From positions 8,708,961-8,772,960 of the forward strand of contig NC_030854.1 in NCBI RefSeq assembly GCF_000208745.1: a DNA stretch of 64,000 nucleotides, read 5' to 3'. The notes under the pieces were generated by a model. It ran no database searches and had not been told where the DNA came from. It worked only from the letters and a program-made list of their open reading frames with translations. How positions within the stretch are numbered: the stretch's first letter is position 1; each line of letters opens with the position of its first letter. This document shows, one piece after another, positions 1-12,578 of the stretch. Source of the DNA: Theobroma cacao. Taxonomy: Eukaryota > Streptophyta > Magnoliopsida > Malvales > Malvaceae. Both the position numbers and the translations under genes were made by a program.

Positions 1-827
1 TAGTAAGTGGCTATTATGCATTGCTAGATGCCAATCTTGGTCTACAGAATTGAATTAGTTAATTTAAAATTGAATATGATTCATTTAAATTAATTAATTA
101 ATAAAATTATAATTCAATTCCATTGTCAACATGTTAGGAACCTAATAGGTCACACACAAATGTTGCAATTTGGATTACATTGAGAGTGTTCTAATTTAAG
201 TTAGATTTAAATCAAATTCTAGGTTTTAACTACTAAGGACTTAATTAAAAGAGTTTTATTAGGTATTACTTAAATATTATAATTGCTATAATATTAAGGA
301 CTTATTTTGTAAATTTTAATAAGTTTAATAATAAAATTAAAAATAGATATACACATCAGATTATAGCCACTCTTTCCAAAGGCAACAATAGAGAAAAAAA
401 TAATAGTTTTTCTTTAAAGTGTCATCGCTCTGGATAGGGATTTTTAGAAAATTTATCCATTGATTCTTTATGGGAAATCAAAGAAGAAAAGAGGATAAAT
501 CGTTATCCACTTGCTAGCACAAGCTCATGGCATAAAGTTCTCTCATTGAGAAGGATCCATTACAGTCGTGTGTGCAACATTGGAGGCCAACCATTTGAGT
601 GGTTGGGATTCTTTCACACAAGAAGGTGTTCACATTTTTTAACACTAAAAGGAATTTATTTGATTACGATATAATTTGGAAAGGTAAAAACTTTTTTCTG
701 ATTTTTTATGGTGTTTAACTTTGCATTAAACAACCAAGATGATCCAAAGGTAGGAGGTATGGTTTCTATTTTGTTTCAATTTTTATTATTCCATTGTGTT
801 GATGCTCTAATCATGTCGTTCCTAATA
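1..827 (+). repeat. Ty1/copia element 1, 5' LTR (3' half only; window starts inside it)
   Basis: This stretch aligns along its whole length with 6910-7736, for example the shared run around 60-110 and 6958-7010 and the shared end at 811-824 and 7720-7733. It is followed immediately by a primer-binding site, so it is the 5' LTR. By comparison with the 3' copy, about 910 bases lie upstream of the window. The LTR end reads CCTAATA here and CCTAGCA in the 3' copy, so the canonical terminal CA has decayed in this copy. Two-LTR divergence is clearly visible, which suggests an old insertion. The ends are inferred from the comparison. Confidence 0.85.
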
Positions 828-828
828 G

Positions 829-840
829 TGGTATCAGAAC
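829..840 (+). other. Primer-binding site of copia element 1
   Basis: TGGTATCAGAAC lies one base after the LTR end. It matches the initiator tRNA-Met primer-binding sequence TGGTATCAGAGC except for one G-to-A change. It would prime minus-strand DNA synthesis. Confidence 0.85.
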
Positions 841-2929
841 CACAAAATCAGGATTGGTATTAAATTGATGCTCTATTTTGTTTCAATTTTTGGGGTTTTG
901 GCTAGCTAAATGAAGTCCAAAAATTATGAAATTTTAATAAAGAAAGGTTACATATGTTAGCTGACCATGGGTAAAATTGGGGAATTAAATTCCCTGATCT
1001 AGTGCCACATCAAACCACAAAACCGAGACTGGTATAGTGTTGCCAGAATTTTGTAAAGTCATGGTTTTTGGGATTTTAATGTTCATATTTGCAGCATATA
1101 TTGGAGCAATTAAAAATACTAATTCACTAAATAATATCTAATGGAAAGTTCCAAAAATATAAGTTTTGATATATTTGAATTAGAAAATTTGATTCCTTAA
1201 AATAAGGATATTAGAATTCAATTAATCACATCCATAAATTTAGGAATTTGATTCCTACAAATATGGAAGTGTGATAAATATGTACAAGATAAATATCATG
1301 AATTAATTTCCTTTTTTTAAGAAGGAAAATTTGAATAAGACACTTAAATATAATTAAAGATAATGTTGTCTTAAATATTAGATTTAAATTATCTAATGAG
1401 ATTAGATAATTGAAGACATATAATATTTAATTTAAAAGGATTAGAAAAAGTTACTTAAAACATTTAACAAATTAAAAAATTTTTAATTTGTAATAAATTT
1501 TAATTCTAATCCTAATAAGATTAGGAATGGATAATATTACTAATACTGATTAATAAAGACTTTCCATGTATAAAAAACTGTTTCCATACATAGAATTACA
1601 AATGAACTTGAAATTAGTTGCACACTAATTTAGTTGCATACTAATTTTAGATGCATCATATGATTAACAATTAGAATAAGACATAATTTTAATTTTATGT
1701 TCATGTGGATGGATAAATGTGGATGATTATGGACTAGGCCCAATATGATTATGGATGTATGGTTAAATTTTATCATGATATTTATTTATTAAATAGGGTT
1801 TGTGCACCCTGCCTTTCCCTTGATTTTCAAAGATTGTAAAATTTTCACCTCACCTAACTCCCTTTGGATGTACCATGAGGTTTCTTTCCTAAAATGTAAT
1901 TAGTTACATATAAGTGTAGAATTAAGATTAGTTTAAGAGTTATTTTACAATTCGAAGATGAAGACCTAAAGGGGCCATAAAGATACAAAGAGGAAGATTA
2001 CAATATGTTGTATGTTATCCCATAGGTTTGACAAAGCTAATTTCCTTCAATGGCATAAGGAAATTAGTATAAATAAAGCCCATGATCATCCAAAGTAGTA
2101 TGCATGAAATAGATTTATTTTATGCAATTAATAAATACTATGCATGCAAATATAAGACTATAATAAAAACAAATAGCAAAATTCCTTGATAAATATTGAG
2201 TCACATGCCACGCATGATTAAGTTGCCTTCCACCATATAGCAAGATAACCTAACTATTCTTTTAATCGAAGACTTGTTAAGCACACTCAAGGTCACTCTT
2301 TTACACAAGTATGTTTGAGCTATTGATTGGTCTTACTCAACTAGTTTTATAAAATTCAGATTCTTGGAAACTTGATTATTATGGAAACTAGAGGTAATGG
2401 CTAGGCGAAAAATATATGATATGTTTAGGCAATGTGTTGTCACCTCGTTGATCTAGGAGTTGTATAGAGTTATAATCGGTAAGCTCAATTACCTACCTAA
2501 TCCACCTATCATTGTTTGTTAAACACACTCAAGGTTATGATTAGAATGGATAGGGATCTTAGCCTACTAAGAGAATCCTTGTAAAGATCTCTCGAGGTGA
2601 TATAAAGGGTTATCATCTTGAAGAAAATAGTGGAAGCAATCAATTGAAGATTTACTATCTCATCTTAACTGATTATAATACATGATTACTCATTAACATT
2701 CTTTAAATGTCTAAGTTGTTAGAATCTGAATACACATCACTTTTCGCAACATACTCGATGCCATCATGAAATTCGAGCCAAAATGTTTGGACTGGTATAT
2801 CAAGTTGAGAAACGTTCCCAAATAGCTATTAAAAATAGATGTCACTAATGAAGACATCCTTGCCTTCTTGACTAGGTCAATGAATGAGAAACTTGTAGAA
2901 GTTTCACCTTTGACTATGTATATGATTGA
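841..2929 (+). other. Leader and gag-position region of copia element 1, no readable gag
   Basis: By position this should hold the untranslated leader and gag. It is AT-rich and broken by stops in all frames. I see no CCHC zinc knuckle and no convincing gag reading frame. The final part (from about 2890) runs in frame into the protease motif, so coding sequence probably began upstream and has decayed beyond recognition by eye. Nothing else is recognisable here. Confidence 0.5.
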
Positions 2930-3540
2930 AGTAAATCTGTCTACCATTGATCCATCATCATGGGTATTAGATATTGGTGTAGGTCACACTTAAGTAGTGA
3001 CATAAAGGTGCTCGAAATGAGTAGAAGATTAATGAAAGGCAAGGTGGTCCTAAAAGTAAGAAATGGAGCAAAGGTTGCTACATCAGTTGTAGGGATAGTT
3101 ACCATACCTTTACCTTCTGGGTTGATCTTGGAATTAAGAGATTGCTACTATGTTCCTTCCATATCTCGAAAGATCATATTTGTGTCATACTTGGCACTAT
3201 ATAATGATTTTGAATTTTGCATTAAGGGCAATTGTTGCTTTTTCTCGAAAGGAAAGATGCATTATGGTGCAGGGCACATTCAAACGATCTCTATATTCTT
3301 GATCCTAAAAGACCCATACTCAATATAGAGGCCAAGAAAGCAAAGAAAGATAATCCATAACTATCCTATATTTGGCACCATAGGCTTGGACACATCAATG
3401 AGACTCGTTTAACCAAGTTACACAAACAAAGTTATATCGATCCATTTAATTATGAATCTTACGAAATGTGTGAGTGCTGTCTCCTTAGTAAAATGACCAA
3501 GCTGCCTTTCACCAAGAAGGGTGAACGAGTTAGAGTGTTT
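2930..3540 (+). pseudogene. copia pol remnant: aspartic protease and GAG-pre-integrase region
   Basis: At about 2960 a frame reads SSWVLDIGVGHT, the usual start of copia protease (WVLDTG), with the Asp kept but Thr replaced by Ile. The frame then shifts, and 2990-3328 continues in another frame with the familiar copia stretch (VRNGAKVA, LPSGLILEL, CYYVPSISRKIIFVS). From about 3363 to 3540 follows the GAG-pre-integrase zinc-binding region: LWHHRLGHIN with its His pair, then a Cys pair (CECCLLSKMTK). Several frames are needed to read it, so it is not functional. Protease would process Gag-Pol; the zinc region precedes integrase. Confidence 0.8.
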
Positions 3541-4120
3541 CTAATATTGTATATTTGAATGTATGTGGTCCTATCAATACTAGTGCTAGAGGAGGATACT
3601 CTTATTTCATCACTTTCACAAACGACCATTCTCACTATAATTGTGTATATTTGATGAAAAATAAATCTGAATCCTTTGACAAGTTCAAAGAATATAGAGC
3701 GAAGGTTGAGAAACAAACTAGGGAGAGTATTCTCACTCTTAGATATGATCAAAGAGGAGAATATCTTAGCTAATAATTTCAAGATTATCTAAAAGAGAAT
3801 GGGATTCTCGCACAATGGACTCTTCTAAGGACTCCACATCACAATGGGGTGTTTGAGAGAAGGAATTGAACATTGTTGGACATGGTTCGATCCATGATGA
3901 TTCATATAGATCTTCCTATATCTTTCTAGGGATATGCCCTAAAAACTGCTACTCGCATACTGAACCAGGTTCTTACCAAATCAATTGATAAGACACCATA
4001 TGAGATATAGAGTGGGAAAAAGCCCAACTTGTTTTATGCTAGGATTTGGGATGTAATGCTTATGTGAAGCGTACAATGTCTGATAGACTAGGAACGAAAT
4101 AAGATAAATGTAGATTTATG
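3541..4120 (+). pseudogene. copia integrase catalytic core, decayed
   Basis: Core integrase of the DDE type, which would insert element cDNA into the genome. Visible blocks are NVCGPINTSARGGYSYFITF (3555-3614), the region with TLRYDQRGEY (second catalytic Asp, about 3740), and HNGVFERRN (catalytic Glu, about 3840-3868) followed by TLLDMVRSMM. The first catalytic Asp, normally D in DVCGP, is Asn here (GAT to AAT). Stops interrupt the domain after ERRN, in the SF-GYA block and in the YEI-SGKKP block. Each sits where the family has Arg or Trp, and each is explained by a single transition. It is clearly a pseudogene. Confidence 0.85.
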
Positions 4121-4399
4121 GGATATCTTAAAGAAACACATGGATATTACGTCTATAATCCCACTGAGCAAAAGGTGTTCGTCTTAAGGCTTGCTACTTT
4201 CCTTGAGAAAAAGTTCTTTATTGAAAAGGCTAATGGGAGTAAAGTTGTACTCGAAGAAGTTTGAGACCCACAAATTGACATTCCATTGGAACTTAAGCTT
4301 GAAATTGTGACATTTGATGTATAACCACAATCTTAAGAGGCATAACCACTCAAGAGGTATAGTAAGATATGTCAAGCTCTAGAGAGATATGGATTTCTC

Positions 4400-5420
4400 T
4401 TGGAAAGGGATGCATTGCCCATAAATGGTGAGCCTACAACTTATGAAGAGGCGATGTTGGACATCAATTTTGAGAAATGGCTAGAAGCAATGAAATTTGA
4501 AATGGATGCCATGGATATCAACCAAGTATGGACTTTGGTGGATCCACCTAAAGGGATAAAACCCATTAGGTGCAAGTGGGTTTTTTAATAGAAAAATCGA
4601 TGTAAATGGCAAGATGCAAACTTTTAAAGCTAGACTAGTAGAAAAAGGTTACAAACAAAGATAAGAAATTGACTTTGAGGAAACCTTTTCACCAGTTGCT
4701 ATGCTTAAATCCAGTAGGATTTTGCTTGTAATTGCTGCATACCATGATTATGAAATATGGCAAATGGATGTAAAAAGTACATTCCTTAATGGAAACTTGC
4801 GAGAAGAAGTGTACATCCAATGCTAATGCCAATAAGGTGTGCAAGCTTCAAAAGTCCATTTAGGGACTTAAGCAAGCTTCTCGGAGTTGGAACATCCGTT
4901 TTGATGAAGCTGTAGAAGGGTTTGACTTCATCAAGAATGAGGATGAACCATGTGTCTATAAAAAGGCTAGTGGGAGTGCCATAATTTTCTTAGTGCTCTA
5001 TATTAATGACATATTGCTCATAGGAACTAATATACCATTGTTGCAATCTACGAATATTTGGCTATCCAAACAATTCACCCTGAAGGATTTTGGAGAAGCA
5101 ACCTATATTTTTGGAATAAAGATCTATAGAGATAGATCTAAAAGATTACTAAGTCTCTTTCAATTCATATACATAAACAAGGTGCTAAAAATGTTTAACA
5201 TGATGCAGTACAAGAGAAAACATTTGCCTATGTCACAAGGCATCTATCTCTCTAAGGATATGTATCCAATGAATCAAGAGAAGAGAGATCGCATGGATAA
5301 GATCCCATATGCTTCAGCAATAGTATCTATCATGTACGTGATGCTTTGTACTAGACCTGATGTATCTTATACTTTGAGTGTCACGAGCAGATACCAAGCT
5401 AATCTCGATAAAAGTCACTA
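4400..5420 (+). pseudogene. copia reverse transcriptase, decayed
   Basis: The domain starts with EPTTYEEAMLDINFEKWLEA and CKWVF (4429-4588). After a frame change it continues with FKARLVEKGYKQ, ETFSPVAMLKSSRILL and EIWQMDVKSTFLNG (the first catalytic Asp block). The active-site box, normally YVDD, reads YIND at about 5000-5011, so one catalytic Asp is lost by a G-to-A change. The remainder (FTLKDFGEATYIFGIKI, then CTRPDVSYTLSV) follows in one frame to 5418. RT would copy genomic RNA to cDNA. The frameshifts, stops and YIND box make it inactive. Confidence 0.88.
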
Positions 5421-5975
5421 GATAGCTGTGAAAAACATCCTAAAGTACTTACAAAGAACTAAGGATGTATTTCTGGTCTATAAAGGTGAACTTTAAGTTA
5501 GGGGTTATGTAGATGCAAGCTTTCAAACTAACAAAGATGATAGCAAGTTGCAAAGTGCATATGTGTTCACACTTAATGGAGGTGCAGTGAGTTGGAAGAT
5601 TTCTAAGCAAGAGATAACTATGGATTCTACAACCAAGGCCGAATACATCTCTACGTCTAAGGTAGTGAAAAATGCAGTTTACTTTAAGAAGTTCATTATT
5701 AAACTAGATGTGGTTCTAGCATTGTTGATTCAATACCTTTGTATTGTGATAACAATGAAGCCATTGCACAAGCAAAGGAACCAAGGTCTTATCAGAAATC
5801 CAAACATGTATTACGGCGTTACCATGTGATTAAAAAGATCATTGGAAGAGGAAACATTTGTGTAAAGCATATACCCATTGAGGATAATATTGTTGATCCT
5901 CTCACTAAAGCACTGTCCCAGGAAAACCATAATCGTCATGTTGAGAACATTGTCATTAAATATATATGCGATTAG
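5421..5975 (+). pseudogene. copia RNase H, decayed
   Basis: C-terminal RNase H of the copia polyprotein, which degrades RNA in the RNA-DNA hybrid. Visible blocks are YVDASFQTNKDD (about 5506), GGAVSWKISKQEITMDSTTKAEY (5578-5646), and in a second frame YCDNNEAIAQAKEP and SKHVLRRYHVIKKII, ending in HIPIEDNIVDPLTKALSQ (5739-5975). The frame change near 5730 breaks it. Order and spacing (protease, integrase, RT, RNase H) confirm Ty1/copia rather than Ty3/gypsy. Confidence 0.88.
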
Positions 5976-5982
5976 CTTTAAT

Positions 5983-5995
5983 GCTAGTTGGATAT
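5983..5995 (+). other. Degenerate polypurine tract of copia element 1
   Basis: The G-rich stretch GCTAGTTGGATA lies just upstream of the 3' LTR, where the plus-strand primer tract (usually GTGGGAGA-like) is expected. It is eroded; assigned mainly by position. Confidence 0.45.
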
Positions 5996-7736
5996 TATTA
6001 GTATAAGCCTTACAAGCAAATCTCTAGTCATATGGGAATTACATTTGAGTTATTCATGTATGACATTTTATTAATTTATAATAATTATGAGGTAGTTCTT
6101 TATCCATAAGTTTTTTATTTAATTACTTTTTGTACTTCCATAGATAAAGCCCAAGGAACTATATATGCCTTACAAAGGAATTGTATTGGGATACAATTAT
6201 GAGATCTTTATGCATTAAAGCATTGTTCCTCAAAGCTCCTAATCGTTGTATTATTGAGAGGGGCATCAATAATGCTCAAAGATCAACACATGCCATGTTC
6301 CTTACTTGTGAAGTAAGCAACCCCTCTCATGGGTTGAAGTATAGAGATACTTGGAACTAGCATGTGGATGCTTGCCATGGGAGAGCGAGTTCACTAAACA
6401 TGACCCACCATGAAAAGTGCATTTAGTACCTCACTCAAATGTCTATGCGATACTTCTCATGTGTCAGTTGTGTAACTATTCCCTAGACTTGAGACACCAG
6501 GTTGTCTTATATGCAGAGTATTATGCTTTGATTTCATCCCTACAAGTGCCTAACTAAGGATGCCAAAACAAGATGTTTTTAGGTACAGTATGAAACATAT
6601 GAAGGCAAATGAGTGGTCAAGATAGGTATCATCTTCCCAAGTGATTCAAGGGGAAATATCTCGTTAGTTCTTGGTTGACATTAGTTTAATCAAATCCTTG
6701 GCCAAGGTGATTAAGAGATTACGAAATGAGTTTCACAAATCTCCACAAAGCTAATGATTTAATAATAGGAACAAATATAGAGGTCAATAAGAGTAGGCAC
6801 TACACCAAGCTTTTTTCATCTCCGGAACATATGTGAGGGAATGAATTACACTAATAAACTGTACACTTAAAGGTTGTCAAAGAATCCTTTAACTCTCATA
6901 AGAATTAAGTGGACATGATGCATTTCTAGATGCCAATCTTAGTTTATGGAATTGAATTAGTTAATTTAAAATTGAATATAATTCATTTAAATTAATTAAT
7001 TAATAAAATTATAATTCAGTTCGCTTGCCAACATGTTAGAAAGCTAATGGGTCATAGACAAAGGTTGCAATTTGGATGGAATTGAAAGTGTGATGATTTA
7101 AGTTAAGTTAATTTTAAATCAAATTCTAGGTTTTAACTGCTAATGACCTAATTAAAATAGTATAATTAGGCATTAGTTAAATATTACAATTTTTATAATA
7201 TTAAGACTTATTTTGTAAATTTTTATAAGTATAATAATAAAATTAAACCTAGATATAAAAATCATATTATAGCCACTATCTTTTAAGGCAACAAAAGAAA
7301 AAAAAAACTAATTGTTTTCTCTTGAGTGCCGCCACTCTTCAAAGGGTCTTTTTTCGAAAACTTCTCCATTGAGTCTTTTTTGGAAATCAAAAAAGAAAAG
7401 AAAACAATTCATTGTCCACTTGCTAGAACAAGCCCATGGCAAAAAGCTCTCTCTTTGAGAAGGATCCATTGCAATCGTGTGTGTAACATTGGAAGCCGAG
7501 TGTTTTAGTGGTTGGGATTTTTTCACACAAGAAAGTGTTCACGTTTTTTAGAACCAAAAGGAATCCATTTGATAACGATATCATTTGGAAAGGTAAAAAC
7601 CATTTTCTAATTTTCTATGGTGCTTAACATTGCTTTAAACAACCAAAGTAATCTAAACATAAGAGGCATGGTTTCTATTTTGTTTCAATTTTTTTTATTC
7701 CACTGCGTTTATGCTTTAATCATGTTGTTCCTAGCA
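5996..7736 (+). repeat. Ty1/copia element 1, 3' LTR
   Basis: About 1.74 kb. The 3' half matches window positions 1-827. The start (TATTAGTATAAGCC) corresponds to the TGTTGGGATAAGCC end of the related solo LTR at 10719-12578 read in reverse, so the initial TG has mutated to TA. The end is CCTAGCA at 7736. Small open frames near 7308-7526 fall inside the LTR and look spurious. The target duplication cannot be checked because the 5' end of the element is outside the window. Confidence 0.82.
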
Positions 7737-8937
7737 CTTACTCCCCTTTAGACAAATAAGTTTCCAATTTTTAAAACACCAATTGTTATGAGAGAAATCA
7801 TAAGCCTAAAATAGATGACTATTTAAGTAGATATTCAACATGTTCATCCAATACTCAAGTATTTGTGGAACTAGACGAGTATGAGCATTTAAATAGATGT
7901 TCAACATATGCATCAAATACTCATATTTTTAAGAATTATTTGCAAAGTAGTTCCTAGGCATGTCTAGGGTATCATTTGTCATCAAGCACCATTCTCAATA
8001 ATTATCAAGCATTTTCAATAATTTTCTAATTCATATATGAAAATAGCAACTTAAGGAGAAATTAAAAAAAAATCATCAATAAGCACTCTTATTTACCATC
8101 AAATGTTTCTTTAGCAAGCATTCCAAGAAATATTCTCTAAATCATGTATGAAACTATCAATTCAAGAATTTTCACATCAAGAAAATATCATTACTAATTA
8201 AGCATTACCAAAACATTTTATACATATTGTAATCATGTAAGAGAATATTATGATCAAGTAAGCACAAGTGTCACAGACTACGCTCCTTCATATAAATATG
8301 TGATTGTCCATGCGGCACTTTAGTAGACACTTCCACACAATCCAGCCACTAACTCATCTAGATTTGAACAAACATCAACAATAGCCACAAATTAGATTAA
8401 GGGAACACACACCAAAATAATAGGGCATACCAAATGCCATACAGCAACCACTAGAGCCATATAAAGACAAATGTTTTATTAATATGAAAATGAGTACAAA
8501 GAAACCAATACACGCCATCATCGAGCCATAGGGGTAGCCCTAGATGGTTCACTATATACATACCTTTACTAGTGAGGTAGCTTAACAATTCGCTGACTGC
8601 TCACCCCCTATAAAAAGTTTACGAGATTTTACAAGTAATCTACCAATAGCCATTACAATGCTTGAAATGAGGACATTTCTTTCCTAAAGGGTCTTTCCCT
8701 TTAAAGACTTAACAAGTATTTCTAGAGATGTCACCATGAGCCATTACAATGTTTGAAATGAGGGCATTCTTTTCCTAAATGGTCTTTCCCCCTAAAGACT
8801 TAACAAGTATTTCTAGCGATGTCACCACGAGCCATTACAATGTTTGAAATGGGGACATTTCCCTTACAAGTACAAAAGAGTCAATCTTTTAGACAACTTT
8901 ACCTTATCATAGTTTGATTCAAGGTTGGCTCATGACA
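7737..8937 (-). repeat. 3' LTR (possibly partial) of a minus-strand chromovirus
   Basis: Read on the minus strand, a purine tract at 8938-8950 is followed at 8937 by TGTCATGAGCC, a typical LTR start. Sequence from here down to the copia element is therefore the LTR of the gypsy element whose integrase lies at 8951-9732. The far boundary is not visible; the copia element may have inserted into it. It contains a 91-bp tandem repeat. No coding sequence is seen. Confidence 0.6.
8648..8871. repeat. 91-bp tandem repeat, about 2.4 copies
   Basis: Copies begin with AGCCATTACAATG at 8648, 8739 and 8830, exactly 91 bases apart. The first two are nearly identical throughout; the third stops after about 40 bases. 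It lies inside the LTR above. Confidence 0.9.
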
Positions 8938-8950
8938 TCTTCCCCCACTC
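8938..8950 (-). other. Polypurine tract of the minus-strand chromovirus
   Basis: The reverse complement reads GAGTGGGGGAAGA directly before the LTR start TGTCATG. This is the normal primer tract for plus-strand synthesis. Confidence 0.75.
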
Positions 8951-9732
8951 AATCTGTCAACATCCTTGTTGACTGGTTGGCTTGGAATTCTTCCATCTTC
9001 TACTGGAAGGCACAGAGATTGGCCTCCTTCTCCCAAGTGATCTCATTTGGCCCCAAACCTTCCCATCTCACTAGATACTCCTATGCCAATCGTTAGTTGA
9101 TTATCGTCATCCTCCCTACTAGAATCTCCTCCACTCAGCATTGTGATGATGGCTTAGTGCTGATGGCGATTCTTATGGCTCGATTCCTACTTACATCTAC
9201 TAAATTTGCATGGAAATGCTTTAGGTTGCTAATGTGAAACATAATGTGTACCTTCATCCACTTGGGTGGATCAATATTATAAAAAGTCTTTCCCATTATG
9301 GCTACAATCAGTATTGAACCTTCATACTTCCACACTAGTCTTCGATCTTTCTTCCTTAGGAATCAAAGTTATTCTTGTACAAATTTCACCAGCACTAGGT
9401 CTCCCACCTTAAAGTGTTGCTCCTTTCGACCTTTATCTGCTCACTTCTTCATTTGGTTGAAGGCTTTATCTAATAGGCTTTGGTGATTTCAATGTTTTGT
9501 CTCCACTCCTTAGCAAAGTTGAACGCCCGAGGACACTTCCTGCTATACGATTCCATTAAGGTATGGGGAAATCTAGGTTGTTGTCTGGTGATGGCCTCGA
9601 AATGGGTTCTATTAGTGGTTGAGCTCTTTTGTGAATTGAAACATAGTTGAGCCACATCTAGTAAGTTAGGCCAATTCTTCTAGTTCGCTTATACAAAGTG
9701 TTACAAGTGTTCTTCTAACAAGCCATTAAAGC
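8951..9732 (-). pseudogene. Ty3/gypsy integrase C-terminus with chromodomain (Reina-like), decayed
   Basis: Read from 9732 downwards. A block near 9660-9700 (KNWPNLLDVAQLCFNSQ) and 9470-9655 (SSTTNRTHFEAITRQQP, FAKEWRQNIEI) match the integrase C-terminal half of chromoviruses. 9135-9335 carries the GKTFYNIDPPKWMKVH / MFHISNLKHFHA block that precedes the chromodomain. At about 9082-9000 the frame reads EYLVRWEGLGPNEITWEKE, a clear chromodomain (aromatic and acidic residues of a histone-tail reader), then a stop. Frame changes between blocks make it a pseudogene. It is cut at 9732 by the start of element A, so the rest should lie beyond A, outside the window. Assignment to the Reina clade is from recalled block wording. 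Confidence 0.82.
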
Positions 9733-10718
9733 TATGAAACCTTGACCTCTATAGATACATAACTAGAAGTAGATGCGATAACACGAACTAGGGGTAATTT
9801 TTTCATTTTTCTTGGTGAGCTCCTAGAAGTGGGTTTTTTTATATTATTAAAGCCTAAGTAGAACTAATGAATAAATGAGTGATGCATACAATAATGAAAT
9901 AAGTGAAGAAAATAGAAATAATGATAATTTCCATGGTAGGGGTAAAATGGTCATTTTGGGTCTCGGGTCTAAAATTTTAAGTTTTCATGAACCTGAGTAC
10001 CTCTAATCTATTATGGACCTTTTCTTAGTGTCAAAAGAGTAAAAAGTTTGAACCAAGTGGAAGAAGAAGGCAAAGTTAACTATTGAATGGCATTTTTGTA
10101 AATGAAAGGAAATTTAGTCAACTATAGGATAAATATAAAAAATTTCCAGCAACTTCTTCAAACTTCCAGTAGCTTCTTCTTCTTCTTCCCATCTCTTCTC
10201 TCCATTTCACGTTCTTTATCTTCCATGGAAGCCTCCTTAAAAAAAAAAAAAACCTTCATGACTTCCTCAAGTTAAACCCCAATTTTCATGTTTTTGTGCA
10301 CCTTTTCACAAAGTTCTTTGTGCTCTTTTACTCTTCCACCTTAAAACCCTTAAAAGTCTTACCTTAACACTTTCTCTCACTAGCTAGGTGTTTTAGAGAG
10401 AGAAGGAGAGACTTTCTATAATAGCTTGAGAAATTTTGAAAAGGAATTCAATTACAAATCTACCAAGGTGAGTAATGAAATTGAGTTGATTTTTGAGTTG
10501 TTGAGAATGGCTAGTGGCTAGATTTGTGAGTGTTTTGTAGTTGAGGTTGTTCATTCATCTTTAGTGTGACTAGAATAGTGAAAATAAATAGCCACTTAAT
10601 GGTAATTGAAAGCTAGTTAGGTATAACTAGTAGAACATGATTTAGGAAATAGACTTTAGAATTTATAGTTATGTGAATTGAGTTGATTGTGATGCTATTG
10701 TGTGTGATAGGTTTCAAC
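9733..10718 (+). repeat. Element A 5' LTR, first segment (U3, promoter, start of R)
   Basis: Matches 36341-37254 nearly base for base. It contains a TATA-like ATAAATATAAAA at 10129-10140, followed by a pyrimidine-rich CTTCTTC stretch that is conserved at this place in all related LTRs here. It is interrupted at 10718 by a solo copia LTR, with TCAAC before and CCAAC after as target duplication. Confidence 0.88.
10129..10140 (+). promoter_or_regulatory. Putative TATA box of element A 5' LTR
   Basis: ATAAATATAAAA sits about 400 bases into the LTR. Related LTRs have TATAAATAT at the equivalent spot (55070, 62218, and 53887-53895 on the minus strand). Transcription would start some 30 bases downstream. 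Assigned by motif and conservation only. Confidence 0.55.
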
Positions 10719-12578
10719 TGATGGGTTTGGCTATGGACGGCATGCTCAAAATATGCAGCGGAAAGAAAATTAAAATTAAAATTTATTACTAAACAACCAA
10801 GACATGCCTCCACCCATGGATCACCTTGGTGATATTTAACACATAAAAGCACAAAATAAATTATTATTTAGAAAGTTACCTTCCCATGTAATTTCGTAAT
10901 CACGATGGTACTTTCCGAAGCAATCCCGCGAACACCATAAGGAGTAAAAACCTTAGCCAATCAAGTGCCTCCAATGGTAGTACACATGATTGCACTTGAA
11001 CCTTCAACAAAGGAAGGAGTTTTTAACTATACTTTGTGCTAGCAAAGATGACAACAATTGCCCTTTTCTTCTTTTTCACAATCTTAGCTGAACCTCTCTT
11101 CAAAATTGCTTCATAAGCAATTTTCTCTTTCACACAAAGGGAGTGGTGGCAAAGGAAGAAAACATTTTTCTTTTATTGACAAAAACTACGTTTTCTTCAA
11201 TTGTGAAAAACTCTCATAAGGAAAAATAGTTAAAATGTGACTTATATAGATAGGTTAAAATAACTTCAATTTTGCAATTAAGCTCTCAATATTATAACAC
11301 ATTATAATATTGGGCTTATTACTTAATTAAACTCTTTTATTTAAGTCCTTGAAAATTAAAATCAAAATTAATTTTCTTTATATTTTGCAATCAAGGCCTT
11401 ATAATTATAACTATTTATAATTATGCTAAAAACTTAATTAAACTCTTTTAATTAAGTTTATAGAAGTTAATTACCTAGCATGTGATTTAAGTCTAACTTA
11501 AATTGTCACTCTCCCAATTTAATTCAAATGCAATCATTGTGTGTGACCCATTAGGTTTCCAACATGTTGGCAATGGAGTTGATTAATGACTTAATTGATT
11601 AATATAAATTTCAATCAATTAGTTTATAATCAATTCCATAGACCAAGATTGGCATCTAGCAATGCATCATGGCCACCCAATTGTTGGGATAGTCAAAGGG
11701 TTCTTTGACAACCTTTCAGTGTATAGTCTATCAATGTAATTCATTCCTTCATCATATATCCCGAACATGATAAGAGCTTTGTACAGTGTCTACTCTTATT
11801 GACCTTCATATTTGTTCCTGCAATTATAGCATTAGCTTTATAAAGAGTTATGAAACCTTTTTCATAATCTCCATGTCGCCTTGGCCAAGGACTTCAATAA
11901 GCTAATGCTAACCAAGAATTGATAGGATATGTCCTCTAAAACACTCAATGTGATGATTCCTATCCTGACCACTAATTTTCCTTCACATGATTCATACTAT
12001 ACCCAAAAGCATTCTATTTTGGCATCCTTGGTTAGGCACACGTAGGGATGAAATCAAAGCATAGCACTCCACACATAAGACAACCTGGTGTCTCAAGTCT
12101 AGGGAGTATTTACACTACTAACACATGAGAAGTGTTGCATAGACACTAGAGTGTATTACCAAATGCACTTTTTATGGCGGGTCATGTTCGGTGAACTTGC
12201 TCTCCTAGGCAAGCACCTATATTCTAGTTCCAAGTATCTCTATACTTTAATCTATGAGATCGATTGCTTACTTCCAAAGTAAGGAACATAGAATATACCA
12301 GTCTCTAAGCATCATTGATGTCCAATCTCAATGATACATTGACTAGGAACATTTTGAGATTATGCTTAATGCATAGGAATCTCATAATTGCAACCCATTA
12401 CAGTTTCCTTGCAAGGCATATTAATCTCATGGACTTCATCCAATTAGACTTATAACTCATTATAATTTATGTCTTATTGATGAAGGAAAACCTTTAATCA
12501 TTCAACATGAATGATACTATTGTATGATTGGAATCAAGCTTTAACTAATCCCAATTGGCTGCAAGGCTTATCCCAACA
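10719..12578 (-). mobile_element. Solo LTR of the copia element 1 family, minus orientation
   Basis: A 1,860-base unit starting TGATGGG and ending CCCAACA. The flanks are TCAAC (10714-10718) and CCAAC (12579-12583). The uninterrupted target in the other A LTR (50521-50540) reads GGTTCCAACGAGG, proving insertion. Read in reverse it begins TGTTGGGATAAGCCTTGCA and follows the copia 3' LTR (5996-7736) through many shared blocks. No internal coding sequence is present, so it is a solo LTR left by LTR-LTR recombination. Confidence 0.92.

Noticed and set aside
7308..7526. 72- and 60-codon frames on opposite strands in the copia 3' LTR
   Set aside because: The matching 5' LTR positions (about 400-600) do not keep them open; spurious.
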